From positions 868,001 to 932,000 of the forward strand of contig CM072806.1 in assembly GCA_037013495.1 (NCBI GenBank): DNA of 64,000 nt. The letters run 5' to 3'. The stretch's first letter is position 1; each line of letters starts with the position of its first letter. Below, piece after piece: positions 39,101 to 50,289 of this stretch. The translations under genes were made by a program, and so were the position numbers. The notes under the pieces were generated by a model. It was not told the origin of the DNA. It did not search any database and was given only the letters and a program-made list of their open reading frames with translations. Source of the DNA: Hippophae tibetana (Eukaryota; Streptophyta; Magnoliopsida; Rosales; Elaeagnaceae).

Positions 39101-39300
39101 GTTAGAGATTCATTCTAAAAAAGGTAAAAATTTTGAAGAAAAAAATTAAAATAAAAATGAAAAACCTAATAATTCAAAAGAGAATAAAATGTCTGAAAAG
39201 AAAAAAAAAACTAAATTAGACTAAAGAAAATGAAAAGTAAGATTATAAAAAGTCTTATATGATATATAATAGTCAAAAACTAAAAATTTGGTTTAAAATA
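36110..39300 (+). mobile_element. Endogenous pararetrovirus fossil (Caulimoviridae-like), movement-protein and coat-protein regions
   Basis: A ~3.2-kb, very AT-rich segment whose first 1.3 kb is homologous to the minus-strand segment at 8935-10190. The order reads as leader, then a movement-protein region of the 30K type (strings such as IHL, VLIKIHF and GID, then KFT-YP), then a capsid-type region ending in a decayed CCHC-knuckle-like string near 38840-38885. No protease or reverse transcriptase region is recognised before similarity ends, so it is a partial copy. It is heavily decayed, with dozens of breaks, and has an internal ~174-bp tandem duplication. No LTRs are visible, consistent with a caulimovirid rather than an LTR retrotransposon. 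It looks ancient; genus is uncertain (florendovirus/petuvirus-like is a guess). Confidence 0.6.
36426..36775 (+). repeat. Tandem duplication (174-bp period) within the pararetrovirus fossil
   Basis: ATTAATTGATAAAGAAATCA near 36463 recurs 174 bp downstream near 36637, and similarity continues through the unit at roughly 85%. The other fossil copy (8935-10190) has the segment once, so this is a local duplication after or outside the shared ancestor. Confidence 0.7.
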
Positions 39301-39717
39301 AGTAAAATTATTATCAAATTTAGTGAATTAATTTACATAATTTTCACGAATAGAAATTAAAAGCATTTATATCAATTGTAGAGTAATAAAACTAATAACT
39401 TAGGATACAAAGCAATTCAAAGTATTCTATGTGTAAGCGTAATTTATTTTTTATATCACTTTAAAATTTTATAATTCTAATTCATTTTTTATTCATCCTA
39501 ATAACCCATCCAACAATCAATAAACTTTTACAATTATAATTAATTAATGAATTATTGTGGGCTTTTTTTCTATTTAATTTATACGTTAATAATGCACGTC
39601 ACTTTTCAAATAGTGATACTTAGTATTATTCATTATTTGTTGTTTAACAAAAAAATACTCCATATACACGTGTTTATTTTCTATTAACGAGTTTCACTTT
39701 AATATCTTGCACCCTCA

Positions 39718-39850
39718 CATAGCAGAGCACTAAAGTACCATAAGAAACCCTAAACCCCCGAACGCTTTTCTCCGTCATATAGTGCCTCTCACTCTCAATC
39801 GCCGCAACCGCGAGTACACACGGGACTGCTAGCTCTCTCGTCAGTTTCAG
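39718..39850 (+). promoter_or_regulatory. Leader exon of the P2 gene with telo-box
   Basis: Less AT-rich leader ending CAGTTTCAG before a GTAAAC donor at 39851. AAACCCTAA at 39745-39753 (again at 39868-39876 in the intron) is the telo-box common in plant ribosomal-protein and translation genes. The intron runs to TGTGCAG at 41346, two bases before the start codon. Confidence 0.65.
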
Positions 39851-40838
39851 GTAAACTAACAAACAATAAACCCTAACTTATTTCCCTCTATTTTTTCTTA
39901 TTTCTTCTTTGTTCAACCACTTGAATGTACCTTTTTTATTGCCAGATCATATTTCTGCTCTGTACGGGATTGCAAGTTTTAAGCTTCAGTGTAAATTGAA
40001 TGAGCATTGTAAAGCCTGTAATCTGTTTGTGAAATTGAGTCCAAAGAGATGGAGATACTTATCGATTGAAAAATTTATACTTGAATTATACGCATATTTT
40101 TTTTGAAAAAAGTGCACCGAGTTCACTTTATTTCTTGCTTACTTTAATTACTGTTATATTTATAAATACTTAAATCATTTTATGTTAATTTTAATGATTT
40201 AATCACTTTATTTTCCAATTGTTTGTCTTGAGATATTTCTTCTTTAAACATTTACCGGCCCTGCTAGTAAGCCAAATTCAATCCATCTTAATTTTTTTTA
40301 GATCTAAAAAAATCAAAATTTTGCAAGAAATGACTTTATTGTCGAAAAATGTTTTGCACCATTTTACCCATGTGCTTAATTTGTGAAAGTAGATTCACTA
40401 AAATGTCATGTTACTTTTTTATTTAATATAGTTCTATCATTATGTTACCCAGATCCGTTAAGGTAAAGCTAAAGTGGTATTCCGTATTCACAAAAGTGCC
40501 ACCTAAATAGAAGATTTGTTGTTTTTTTTAATTAGTAAAAAAAATGTAATGGAAAGTTTTGACTATGATAGTTTGTGTGTGTTAGTATTCTTACTGCTCA
40601 TTTAATAATAAAGTTTTGAAGGGAAAAAGTAATTTTTGATTCGTTTAAGATTGTTCAGATGACTAACTTGATGCAGACATGTCTTTGATCGGGTTGTTAA
40701 TGTCTTTTGTGTTTTTAGTGGGTAGGTATTATCTGAGGTTTTCTGCTCATCCGAGATGTGAAAACAGCTCTTGGAGTCTTTAGCTTTTAAAAAGGGGTGC
40801 ATATCAGTTCATTTTAGGTTAATTATTTCAATTTCAAT

Positions 40839-41010
40839 GCTACTTAGACATGTAAAAATCACGTGCCACTATAAATAAAAGGTTAATTTTACATCAATAA
40901 AAATAATTAAGAGGAGTTTTTTTGGAGAAAAATAAATATTTTAATACTGGACAAATTTACTCCTTATTTATAATGTCACATGATTTGTACATGTTTAAAT
41001 AGTAGTCAAA
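40839..41010. repeat. MITE-like inverted repeat in the P2 5' UTR intron
   Basis: The left arm CTACTTAGACATGTAAAAATCACGTG...TATAAATA faces a right arm that reads, reverse-complemented, ACATGTACAAATCATGTGACATTATAAATA. Arms are about 45 bp and roughly 80% matched. Exact ends and superfamily unresolved. Confidence 0.55.
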
Positions 41011-41348
41011 TTTAAATAATTTACCTAAAATAAACTAATGGTACCTTTAAAATAAATAACAGCTTTATAATGCACCTTTTATAGAACTTGGGATTAAAGT
41101 GCACCTTCTTAAAAACTAAGGGACCCAAGTGCACTAGACCCAGTGGAGATGGTATGTGCTGGAATGTTTATTCTGTTTATATTTAATTTTGTTTCTCTAA
41201 ATGCCCTTATGTATAGGTTACAATATTTTCTGTATGTTGCTCAAAACTTCAAAAAGTCCCACCTATTAACTCATTGTCTGTATAGTCTATGCACATATTT
41301 ATATTGGTTATATTGATATATTTGTCTGTCAATTTTTTCTGTGCAGAG

Positions 41349-42293
41349 ATGAAGGTGGTTGCTGCATACTTGTTGGCCGTGTTGGGAGGGAACAGGAGCC
41401 CCTCCTCCAACAACTTGAAGGATATCCTTTCATCCGGTACTCAAAATCATCTTTCATTTTTTGAATTATACATACTTTCTTGCATTAAGTTCTTATCTTT
41501 TAGTCTAGACTTGCTTTGTTGTATCCCAAATCAAGTTTGAATGAGCAATATCTCATGGTGATAGTGCTATGTGGATTGATTTCTATTTGAAGGGACAGTT
41601 CAATTTTCAATTTACTTTACTTACTGTTCAAAATATTCGGATGTGTGAACTTTTGAAGTCATAGCATAGCAAGTTTGTTCTTTTTTAAGTTATACTTTCG
41701 GATTTGAATTTGGCAATTTCAGTGTAAGAAAGTGAAAATTGAATAAGAAATGCAGTGATGGAAGAGGATCCTATATATGTTTCATGCCATGTAGATTTAT
41801 TCGGTGGAAGCAAATTCCATTGGAGGCTTACTAACATACTTATCACCTTAATCATTTGTGTACATGTTTTGTAATGTTTTTCTACATTGTAATCTTTTGA
41901 ATCCTATATTACTGAACAAATAACGTTGCTTTTGGTGGTTTATAGTTGGAGCCGAGCTTGATGATGATAGGATTGAGTTGCTCTTGTCAGAAGTGAAGGG
42001 AAAAGATATCACAGAATTGATTGCAGCAGGTAGGGAGAAATTGGCTTCGGTACCTTCAGGGGGTGGTGCAGTTGCTGTTGGTGCATCTGTAGGTGGTGGT
42101 GCTGCTGCTCCTGCTGCTGCTGAGCTAAAGAAAGAAGAGAAAGTAGAAGAGAAAAAGGAATCCGATGACGTAAGTTTTCTCCTAAAGATTTATGCAGTGA
42201 CAATTACTAGTTTTCCCTTGTCATTATAGCATAACTTAATTCATATAATGATGATCTTTTATGCAGGATATGGGCTTTGGCCTCTTTGACTAA
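41349..42293 (+). CDS. RPP2: 60S acidic ribosomal protein P2
   Basis: Ribosomal stalk protein; P1/P2 dimers on P0 recruit and stimulate elongation-factor GTPases. Coding exons 41349-41436, 41946-42169 and 42267-42293 join in phase to 112 residues. The N-terminal dimerisation domain reads [15 protein letters not shown], then LKDILSS-VGAELDD and [20 protein letters not shown]. An Ala/Gly hinge follows ([14 protein letters not shown], then an Ala run), then a charged [11 protein letters not shown] segment and the conserved P-protein tail [12 protein letters not shown], encoded across the last intron. The [10 protein letters not shown] start and KGKDITELI identify P2 rather than P1 or P3. Nothing is missing. 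The telo-box in the leader fits coordinated ribosomal-protein expression. Confidence 0.97.
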
Positions 42294-45200
42294 AATGTCT
42301 ACTCGAGGTATTTATATTTTCTTTAGTTTGTTTAGATGAATGTTACTCCTATGAGTACTGTTTTGTGGTTTTACATGTTCAGGCGGATTAATCCAATTTT
42401 TTCAGAGAAAGTTGTTTGAGTCTTTATAATCTCTTCGTGTTCTACGAGTTATGTTCTTTCTCAGTAATCTTATTCAACTTATATGTCTAGAACTTTTATA
42501 GTTTCTGTAGAAACAAAAGCAAAGCCAACAATCAAATTTTAAATGAGCTTTGTTTTAGCAAAACTTCTATTTGTTCCATACTATTGTTTTAGTTTCAAAT
42601 TACTACTTCTAGGGTTTGTTTGTTTGTTTGTTTAAGCTTTTAGTATTTTGAAATATGCTTGACGGTTAGAAAGCAATTTTTTTTAACAAAACAGAAAAAA
42701 TTAGAACTTTGAAAGCATGTTTTGTGCATCGTACCTCTTGCAAGTATTTTCCAAAATTACTATTGATGCAAATCACATTTAATAGAATCACAAGCAAACT
42801 CACTTTTTGTTTCAATTGACGCGTTTTCAAATCATTGTCATCTATCGTTTTCACATGGTATGAGGAAGTAACACTTGATTATACTGGTAGTATATGGTCC
42901 TTTCTTTCAAATCAATGCCTTCTTTTGATTTAACTCTTCAACCTTCTCACATCATCCAATAAAGTAAGGAGGTGGAGACACTTTGCCATCCAAGCTTACC
43001 TATCTTAAATCTCTCTCTTATTGTTCACAGAAGCAAGACACAACAATACCTTACCAATTATAAGGCTAACACTTGGTTGATCATTATTAGTGTAGTAAAA
43101 TCTACAGTAGTTACCAAAGCTTGCAAAACCTCATAGCAAAAAGGTTTAGTCATCATCCAAAGTCTCTTATCCACATATACCATCAGTATCATGTAGAGTT
43201 TCATCAATTTGCCAAACACCAATTGACAGAGAGTAATCTCGTAAGAAATTATTAGGGTATGGTTCATTTCTAGATTGAAAAACAAGTCCAGTTGTACTAT
43301 CAAACTTCTCATTCCTTAAATATAAAGGGGAAAAGAAAAAAGAAAAAAATACAGAACACAAGTAGCACACAGTGGCTAAAGAGAATTGCCAACAAGATTT
43401 TAATCCAGTGGAGATAGCTACTTCTAAGCTAACATATTTGTTGCCAATGATTAACGATCGAGCAAACACAAAACGAGTGGTAATCAACTTGTAGCAGAAA
43501 CAATGAAAAACAAAATTAAGAATGTGGCTTTTGATCAATTTTATCAACCCTTAACTTTGGCATGAAACCTCTGGCTTAATGTAAAAGGATACATTGTTAA
43601 TTTATATAAATTTTGGTTGGAGGTAACACAAAAAGGAAAATTATGCTCAAGTATTGTAAATATAAAATTATGTTCATTAGTAAATATTCTTATAAATAAA
43701 TAAAAAGTCATCTGACATTAAGAGAAATGTTAAACAAATAGATTTGTACTCTTATTTGTTACACTCGTATCAATAAGTATATGTTACATGCTAATATTAC
43801 TAGGCAAAAGTGTAATGATATTGATACAATTAATTTTATTATTAATACAACTATTTTATTTCTATTAATAATGTTTTTTATTCAACAATAATACATTGGT
43901 AATTGGCTTAAGTAGGGTGGTAATTTGTTATACCACACGAACACTAGTGACACTGTATACACAATTCATTTCATAAATGTGTCTAAATGATATGAACATA
44001 AAACATATTTAAGTTTAAAAAATTAAAATTTTATCATATAAATAGAAAAAAAATATTCATTAAAAATAGTTATTTTATGAATAAAAAATTGAATTATGCA
44101 ACGAGACATAGTAGTTTGTAATAAATTAATATGAGAATTTTTGTTTACTAAAACATCACTTTTAAGAAATAATTACAAATAAAATATTTAAAATAGCGAT
44201 AACTTTGTTAATTACATGTTGTGAATTTCTAAAAAAAAAAAAAATACCTAGGAATAAATCAATGTGAATCAAAACTTTTCATAAAAATAAACATTTTAGC
44301 TCATTTTCTTAACGAACGTTAAAAGCTAACGGATTTGAACATGCATTTCACGTGATTGAATTTTTTGTCATTTCAAGTGTTACCTTCTTAACCACTATCA
44401 AATATGTCGAACTTCTCTGCTCTCTACGGAATAATTAAGTATTATTGTTATCTATTAATTATATAACACTGATAGATTCTTAAAAAAAAAAAAAAAAAGA
44501 ATTACCATTTTCAAGCTCCCTCTTTGTCGCACAATTAAGCAAAAGAGAAGGGGGTAAGTTTTCTGTGTAAGAGTACTCTTTTTGTTTGCACGTGAATTCA
44601 GATAATATTTGATATTAATATAATTTTAAAATCGCATAATTGAATCCTATTAAAAACATGTGTCTTAACTTTTTTCAAGTAAAAAAAATAAAAATAAAAA
44701 TAAAGATTTAGCATATGAATTAAGGAAGTATTTAGTGATCTTTTAAAGCAAATGAGATTTGGAATATTTATAATTAATAGAAAAGTCCCTTCCCCTTTTA
44801 CGTTTCGTCCTTAATTAGCAGAGGTAATTAAAGACAAAGCCAACTGACCCACTCTTGTGGGAGGCGACGGACAAAACAAAAGCCAATAAAGCTAATTCAA
44901 GTAATCCACTGCTGATTTTGCTATTTTTGGAAACCTAAGGGCATCTTTTGTAATTTTTCAAAAAAAAAAAATTACTCTACAAAATCGTAATACATTTTTA
45001 ATTTGAAATACTTACCATTTTCCAACAAATGATTAGCTCAATCATTAATTTTTTATCATAAATAATTTGATGGTAAAAAAATATACTTATCTTAATAGTC
45101 CCTTTTAAGCCTCTTAAATCAAATCAAGTATTGTCTGATAAAAAAAAGTCAGCTCTTGACTCAGCCTTTTGACACAGGCTTGCATCTTTGCACAATTTAC

Positions 45201-45485
45201 CAAATTAGGGATTCATAACAACCACAGAACATCAAATTATCTATGCTCATAGCAAATTTACACTCTGATTTCATAGAATCACCAAGCTGCTATCATAAAT
45301 AGACAGGACTGAGACAGTTTCAATGTGTACCAAACTTTTAATGAAATCAAACTGAGTAGATATCATTCGGATATATAGATTAAGTTAAATGTAATCACTA
45401 GATCTTAATCAAAACTTATGACTTCATATTCATTCTACAAAACAGAAATTGCTTACTTCTAACTGTCTGAATTGAAACATGGAAA
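42294..45485. other. P2 3' UTR and intergenic DNA
   Basis: The 3' UTR probably ends by about 42500. 42900-43550 is less AT-rich and has open minus-strand frames with an exon-like look but no recognised family. The remainder is AT-rich, with A-runs near 44230 and 44480. Confidence 0.45.
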
Positions 45486-45702
45486 CCATTCATGTTCCAA
45501 ATTTCAAGCATACATAGTTAGAAACACAGAGCAAGAATGATTTATCCGTTACTTGAAACGAACAGGTGAAGTGTGAAATCGACCTCTCTACCATTCATGT
45601 TCCAAATTTCAAGCATACATAGTTAGAAACACAGAGCAAGAATGATTTATCCGTTACTTGAAACGAACAGGTGAAGTGTGAAATCGACCTCTCTACCATT
45701 CA
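45486..45702. repeat. Perfect 105-bp tandem duplication in the L33 3' UTR
   Basis: 45486-45590 and 45591-45695 appear identical, and the first 7 bases (CCATTCA) recur at 45696-45702, right beside the L33 stop codon. The lack of visible differences indicates a very recent event or an assembly duplication. Confidence 0.93.
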
Positions 45703-45703
45703 A

Positions 45704-45877
45704 TCATTTCATCTTTGCCTCTGTAAATAGAACATGACGATTTACCCTCGGATCATATTTTCGGAACTCGAGCTTCTCTACCATCCTAGAAGGCTTCTTC
45801 TTAACATAGAAAAATCCAGTCCCAGCAGCTGAGACAAGTCGGATCAAAATAGTAGCCTTCTTCTTCTTGTCACCCAT
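45704..45877 (-). CDS. Ribosomal protein L33 family (bL33, organellar, mitochondrial-type)
   Basis: Small zinc-free bL33 protein of the organelle large ribosomal subunit, 57 residues in one coding exon: [20 protein letters not shown], then [20 protein letters not shown] and [17 protein letters not shown]. The basic N-terminus, the YDP-VNRHVLF end and the length match the short plant nuclear L33 family, in which I recall the Arabidopsis members to be about 58 residues. No separate targeting peptide is present, as in that family; mitochondrial location is inferred. I start at the MGDKKKK methionine because the upstream in-frame codons lie between a splice acceptor (45904-45903) and this ATG and look like leader. 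The leader is spliced: donor at 47367, acceptor at 45903. Confidence 0.95.
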   Translation of the reverse strand: MGDKKKKATILIRLVSAAGTGFFYVKKKPSRMVEKLEFRKYDPRVNRHVLFTEAKMK

Positions 45878-45902
45878 TCCTAAATTCATACAGAAAATGC
45901 AG

Positions 45903-47455
45903 CTGAACAAGTGAGAAAAATATGTCTTTCATGAAAATTTAGATAAAGATGAAAAGGAAAAGTAACCACATAGACCACCATTTGCATTCAAAAACTGATC
46001 AAGAAATTATTTACATGAACTTTCCAATTATCCCAACTTATCATTTCGAGGAGAAAGACTGAAAGGGGAATAAGGGTAAGACACATTCCAAAATGGTAGA
46101 ACTAGGATCGCACACCCCATTAAAAGTTGAGGCATTGCACAACAAACTTAAATGAATCTAAAAACAAATTGTATTGAAGCCCCATAAAATGAGATGAGAT
46201 ATCCCACTAACCCATGGTAAAACCCATTAATTTTATGAACCCATCTCATCTTATCCCATTTATTTTTTAATAAGTTGAAATAATTTATGTTCTCAAATTG
46301 GTCTAAATGAGATAAGTAAAAATATAAAAACAATAAAAAAAAATGTAACATGATTTATCTATAATAATCATGATCTCATTAGGGACAACTTTAAATAGGA
46401 TAGGATGAAATGAGATTTAAATAAGAAAAAATAGATTAAAACTATGAGACCATTAGGGACATTAAATAGAACATAAGATGATATGAGTCAACCTACTTTA
46501 CATCTCTAATAGCATGTACATGTTGTACATAATTGAATTGGTCCCAAAATAATATATTAGAGCATCCGTTGATACTACAATTCATGTTGCCATCAATTAT
46601 AAATCAGCTAGGCTACGAAGAACATCTTTAAAAGCTTGCAAGAAGTATTATAACTCTCCTTTTTAATGTATTAAAAAACAAAGTAATGTTTAATGAAATT
46701 CAAAAGGTAACCATTTACTTGTTATATATCAGGAATTGGCTAAAATGAACGATTAAACAAACAAAGAAACCTCAGTCAAGTATATTTCTTGATGACTAAA
46801 ACCAGCCTTTGCTTCCAATTGAGTGTTACAAAAATTTAATCAAATCTTCAGCCAAATTGCATTTCAAGGCAGTGTCAATATTCTAATACTGAACAGTGAA
46901 CACCATCATTTTGGGCAGCATATATTACCCAAAAAAAAAAAGGCAAGATAGATTAAATGCAGAACAGACTTTTAGGTCTTTAGAAAAATAAGAACGGTTT
47001 AAAAAGAAATGCACATGATAGTAAGCAGTTATATTCAATATCAATCTATATTTGACACAATTGTAGATCTCACAAGCATTTCGTCAAGCATCTGGGTCTA
47101 TACTCTATTGCCATCACAAACCATCCAAAACTACAGTGGTTCATCGAACAAATAGCAAAATAAACCACTTGAATTACATAATCAAAGGATACATCGATTG
47201 AAATACTCAGAAAAAAAAAAGAGTTAATGAATTACTCGAGTACTTGTGTGTTCAAGCGCATCAGATAGACAAAAACACGTGAACGATTCTACCCTCCCAT
47301 TTTTGCCAGTAAACAAATGGAAAAGTTGAAAAGAAAAAGAAAAAAAAATCGTAAAGCGAAAACCTACCTGTCTCTATTTAGTTGTAAGGAAAAATCCAAT
47401 GCTTCTTCGACTGGTCTTGAAAAGTCTACAAAGAGGTAGCGAAGTTAGGGTTCAT
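45903..47455 (-). promoter_or_regulatory. L33 5' UTR intron and leader exon
   Basis: On the minus strand the probable leader exon (about 47455-47368) ends GAGACAG before GTAGGTTTTC and carries AACCCTAAC (47445-47452), a telo-box-like motif. The 1.46-kb intron ends TTGTTCAG. It holds AT-rich DNA and, around 46165-46510, a repeat-like stretch in which ATTAGGGACA...TTAAATAG occurs twice. Confidence 0.55.
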
Positions 47456-47848
47456 ACAAAATTACAAATATAATAGTCATATTATATTATCAAAAGAAGA
47501 GAAAAAATACAATAATCATACATATTTATCATTTCCTTCATTTCATTATTTCAACTCTGTAATTGAGATTGGTTATGGGTTTATGACTAGGGTTCTCAAT
47601 TTTTCCTATGGTGAAAATAAGTGGAAATTTTATAATTGGAGTTATTTGTATCATGTTTATTAGTGTTTATGTTTTTTTTTTATATCTAAATTTATATATT
47701 TTTAAAAATTAAATTATTTTTAATTAGTTTATCATTTACAATAATAAAAAATTCAATATCATACAAAAGTAAAAAAAATTAATATAGCGTAAAAGTAATG
47801 ATTAAAATTGTATTTCAATTCTTATTTTTTAAAATTTTATACCTCTTA

Positions 47849-47885
<37 letters not shown>

Positions 47886-49561
47886 TAAAATTCAAATATT
47901 TACTAAGTTCCATCACATAAACCTCGTTTTGAAGTATAAATATCTAATATTTGAGTACATATACTACGTGTGAATGAAAAATGTAGCTATTTTTTTAAAA
48001 GTATATCCAAATATTTAGTTATATTCAGATTTAAATAAACCTATAAATATATGAAAGTATAATATTTACTGTTAATTATACAATTTTTTTTTATTGTTTT
48101 CAAGATAACTTTATTTATGTTAAAATTATTTAAAACAATCTTATTGTTTTATAATTTATTAATAATGATTTTAAATTTTAGTTAACAATAATATCTTTAT
48201 TATAATCTTTTTGTAATCGGATTTATTTTAATATTATATTATATTTTACTTTACAATTAAAATTAAGAAAACTTTTTATAAAAAATCCCAAAACATTATT
48301 TATTGATTCCTATTCCACGTAAACGAGTTCCTGATTCTTACTTAGAGGTTCCCACTAGGTCACAACAAATATATTTATGTTTATTTTGAATAGTAGATAG
48401 TAAAAACTTTATTAGATATATCACTAAAAAGATGTTAAGTTGAAATAAGGAAATATTTCTAAATGAAAACCACACAGAGGAAGGGTACTCGACCCAATCC
48501 CACCCCATTTAAGACCCATATAACACATAGAAATGTTAATATATATATATATATTTATTTATGTATTCCTTAAATTTAAATCTTACAGATATTTTAAAAT
48601 TTTAAAACATCATTCTACAAAAAATAACATTTTAGTTCCTAACTTTTACTAAAAATATTGAAAAAAAAAACTTATATAATCTCTAAACATTTAATGACAT
48701 AGATATAACTATATTAATTAAAAATTTATAAACTAAAATATTAGAAAGATATAAATTTAATGGGTACAGTATCCAAAAGGTTTTATCAAGTCAAAAAATC
48801 ACATTTAAATAAATGGACTTTCATTTTTTTATATATTTGAAAATAATAATTTTTTTATTCAAACATAAAAAAAAGTATAATATAAATTAAATTTCAGATT
48901 TTGAAATGTAATAAAGTTTCAATTGAGAAATCAAAATTAATTAACAATTATACTATATTATCTATGATAAAATTATTTTGAACCTTCTTTATTCTATTTG
49001 TATTATTCTTGGTGCTTAATTAAATCAATTGATATAAAAATTGTTAATAATATAAGAAGTAATAATATCTATAGGAAAGTTTTGGTATAATAAAATAAAA
49101 ATCTTTTATATCTAAAATTTAAGGTTTATATGTCTATTTAATTTGATAATATCAATTGTGATATTTTTTTTACTAAGGAAGTTGTCTACATTAACTACAT
49201 TGTCACAATTCATATGAAATTATTTCATTTAATTAAAATTTTATTTTAATCATAAAAATCATCATTATCAGTATTATTTTTTGAATTCTTCCTTAAAATT
49301 TGAATGAAAATTGAATTTAAAATAAAATAATAAGCTAAAAGGGAAGTTGAGTTCATTTCATTAATTATCTTTTATTGTAGTTTTATCCTCTAATAATAAT
49401 TTAATTATATGTGTCACATGAATAATGAAGCATTTATAAATTTTAAATAACTTATTTAAATATGACAAGCCAATGATGATTAAACAATGACCACAAGTCC
49501 TATCAGCAAATGGTGAATTTGCCTTTCGTTAATATTGATATTTAACATTTCATTTATAAAA
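47456..49561. other. AT-rich intergenic DNA with an (AT)n microsatellite
   Basis: (AT)n at about 47855-47881 and a shorter one near 48539. No gene supported. Confidence 0.5.
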
Positions 49562-49803
49562 GCCCATATGAGATCAAAGGCAGATACACAAATGACTCGA
49601 ATAATCACACGTACATAATTACAATCCAAGGACATCTCTAGTTGATTATTAAGTCGTGTATTTACTTACAATTATTATAAATGCCCATATGAGATCAAAG
49701 GCAGATACACAAATGACTTGAATAATCACACGTACATAATTACAATCCAAGGACATCTCTAGCTGATTATTAGGTCGTGTATTTACTAACAATTATTACA
49801 ACT
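49562..49803. repeat. Two-copy tandem duplication, 121-bp unit
   Basis: GCCCATATGAGATCAAAGGC begins both copies (49562 and 49683). The copies differ at only a handful of positions. Confidence 0.92.
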
Positions 49804-49829
49804 TCTTGTCTGTGTCTTATTTATGGTTA

Positions 49830-50165
49830 TAGTTGTGTGTTTATAAACCGGTCTGGATTGGATTAAATTGAAAAATAAGAATGAATTAGATTAGATTGAA
49901 CGATTTTATAAATTAAACGATTCGGTTCAATTTGTATTAATTTTTAAATCGGTCGAATCGGACCGGACCGGTTTAATAATATATTAATTTTTTTATATTA
50001 TTTCTCATTAAAGTTGTCCAAAAATTGAACCAAATCGGAAACCAAATCGAATTGGTCCGAACGATTTTATAAATCAAATAATCTGATCCGATCCGATCCA
50101 AATAATATAAACGGTCCAATCCAATTAATTTTCTTATTCCCAAAACCGGACTGATGAACACCCTA
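49830..50165. mobile_element. hAT-like MITE with CCGGTC/GACCGG-rich ends
   Basis: The right end, read inward, is TAGGGTGTTCATCAGTCCGG. The left end TAGTTGTGTGTTTATAAACC followed by GGTCTGG is an imperfect match. Internal copies of CGGTTC, ATCGGACCGG and AACGATTTTATAAAT (twice, 49898 and 50060) are typical of this kind of short plant hAT derivative. No clear 8-bp target duplication, so the ends are tentative. Confidence 0.5.
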
Positions 50166-50289
50166 AGTCTATTGACAATTATACCTATGGATAAATTATC
50201 AAGCTACCTAATCATGACTAAATATTTTGAAGTTAATTGATAAAACATTGGATAGGTAAATTATTATTGAGTTCATATTTTAGCAAAAA

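Noticed and set aside
45486-45702. Possible CRISPR-like or satellite array
   Set aside because: Only two copies with no spacer; a simple tandem duplication in a plant nuclear genome.
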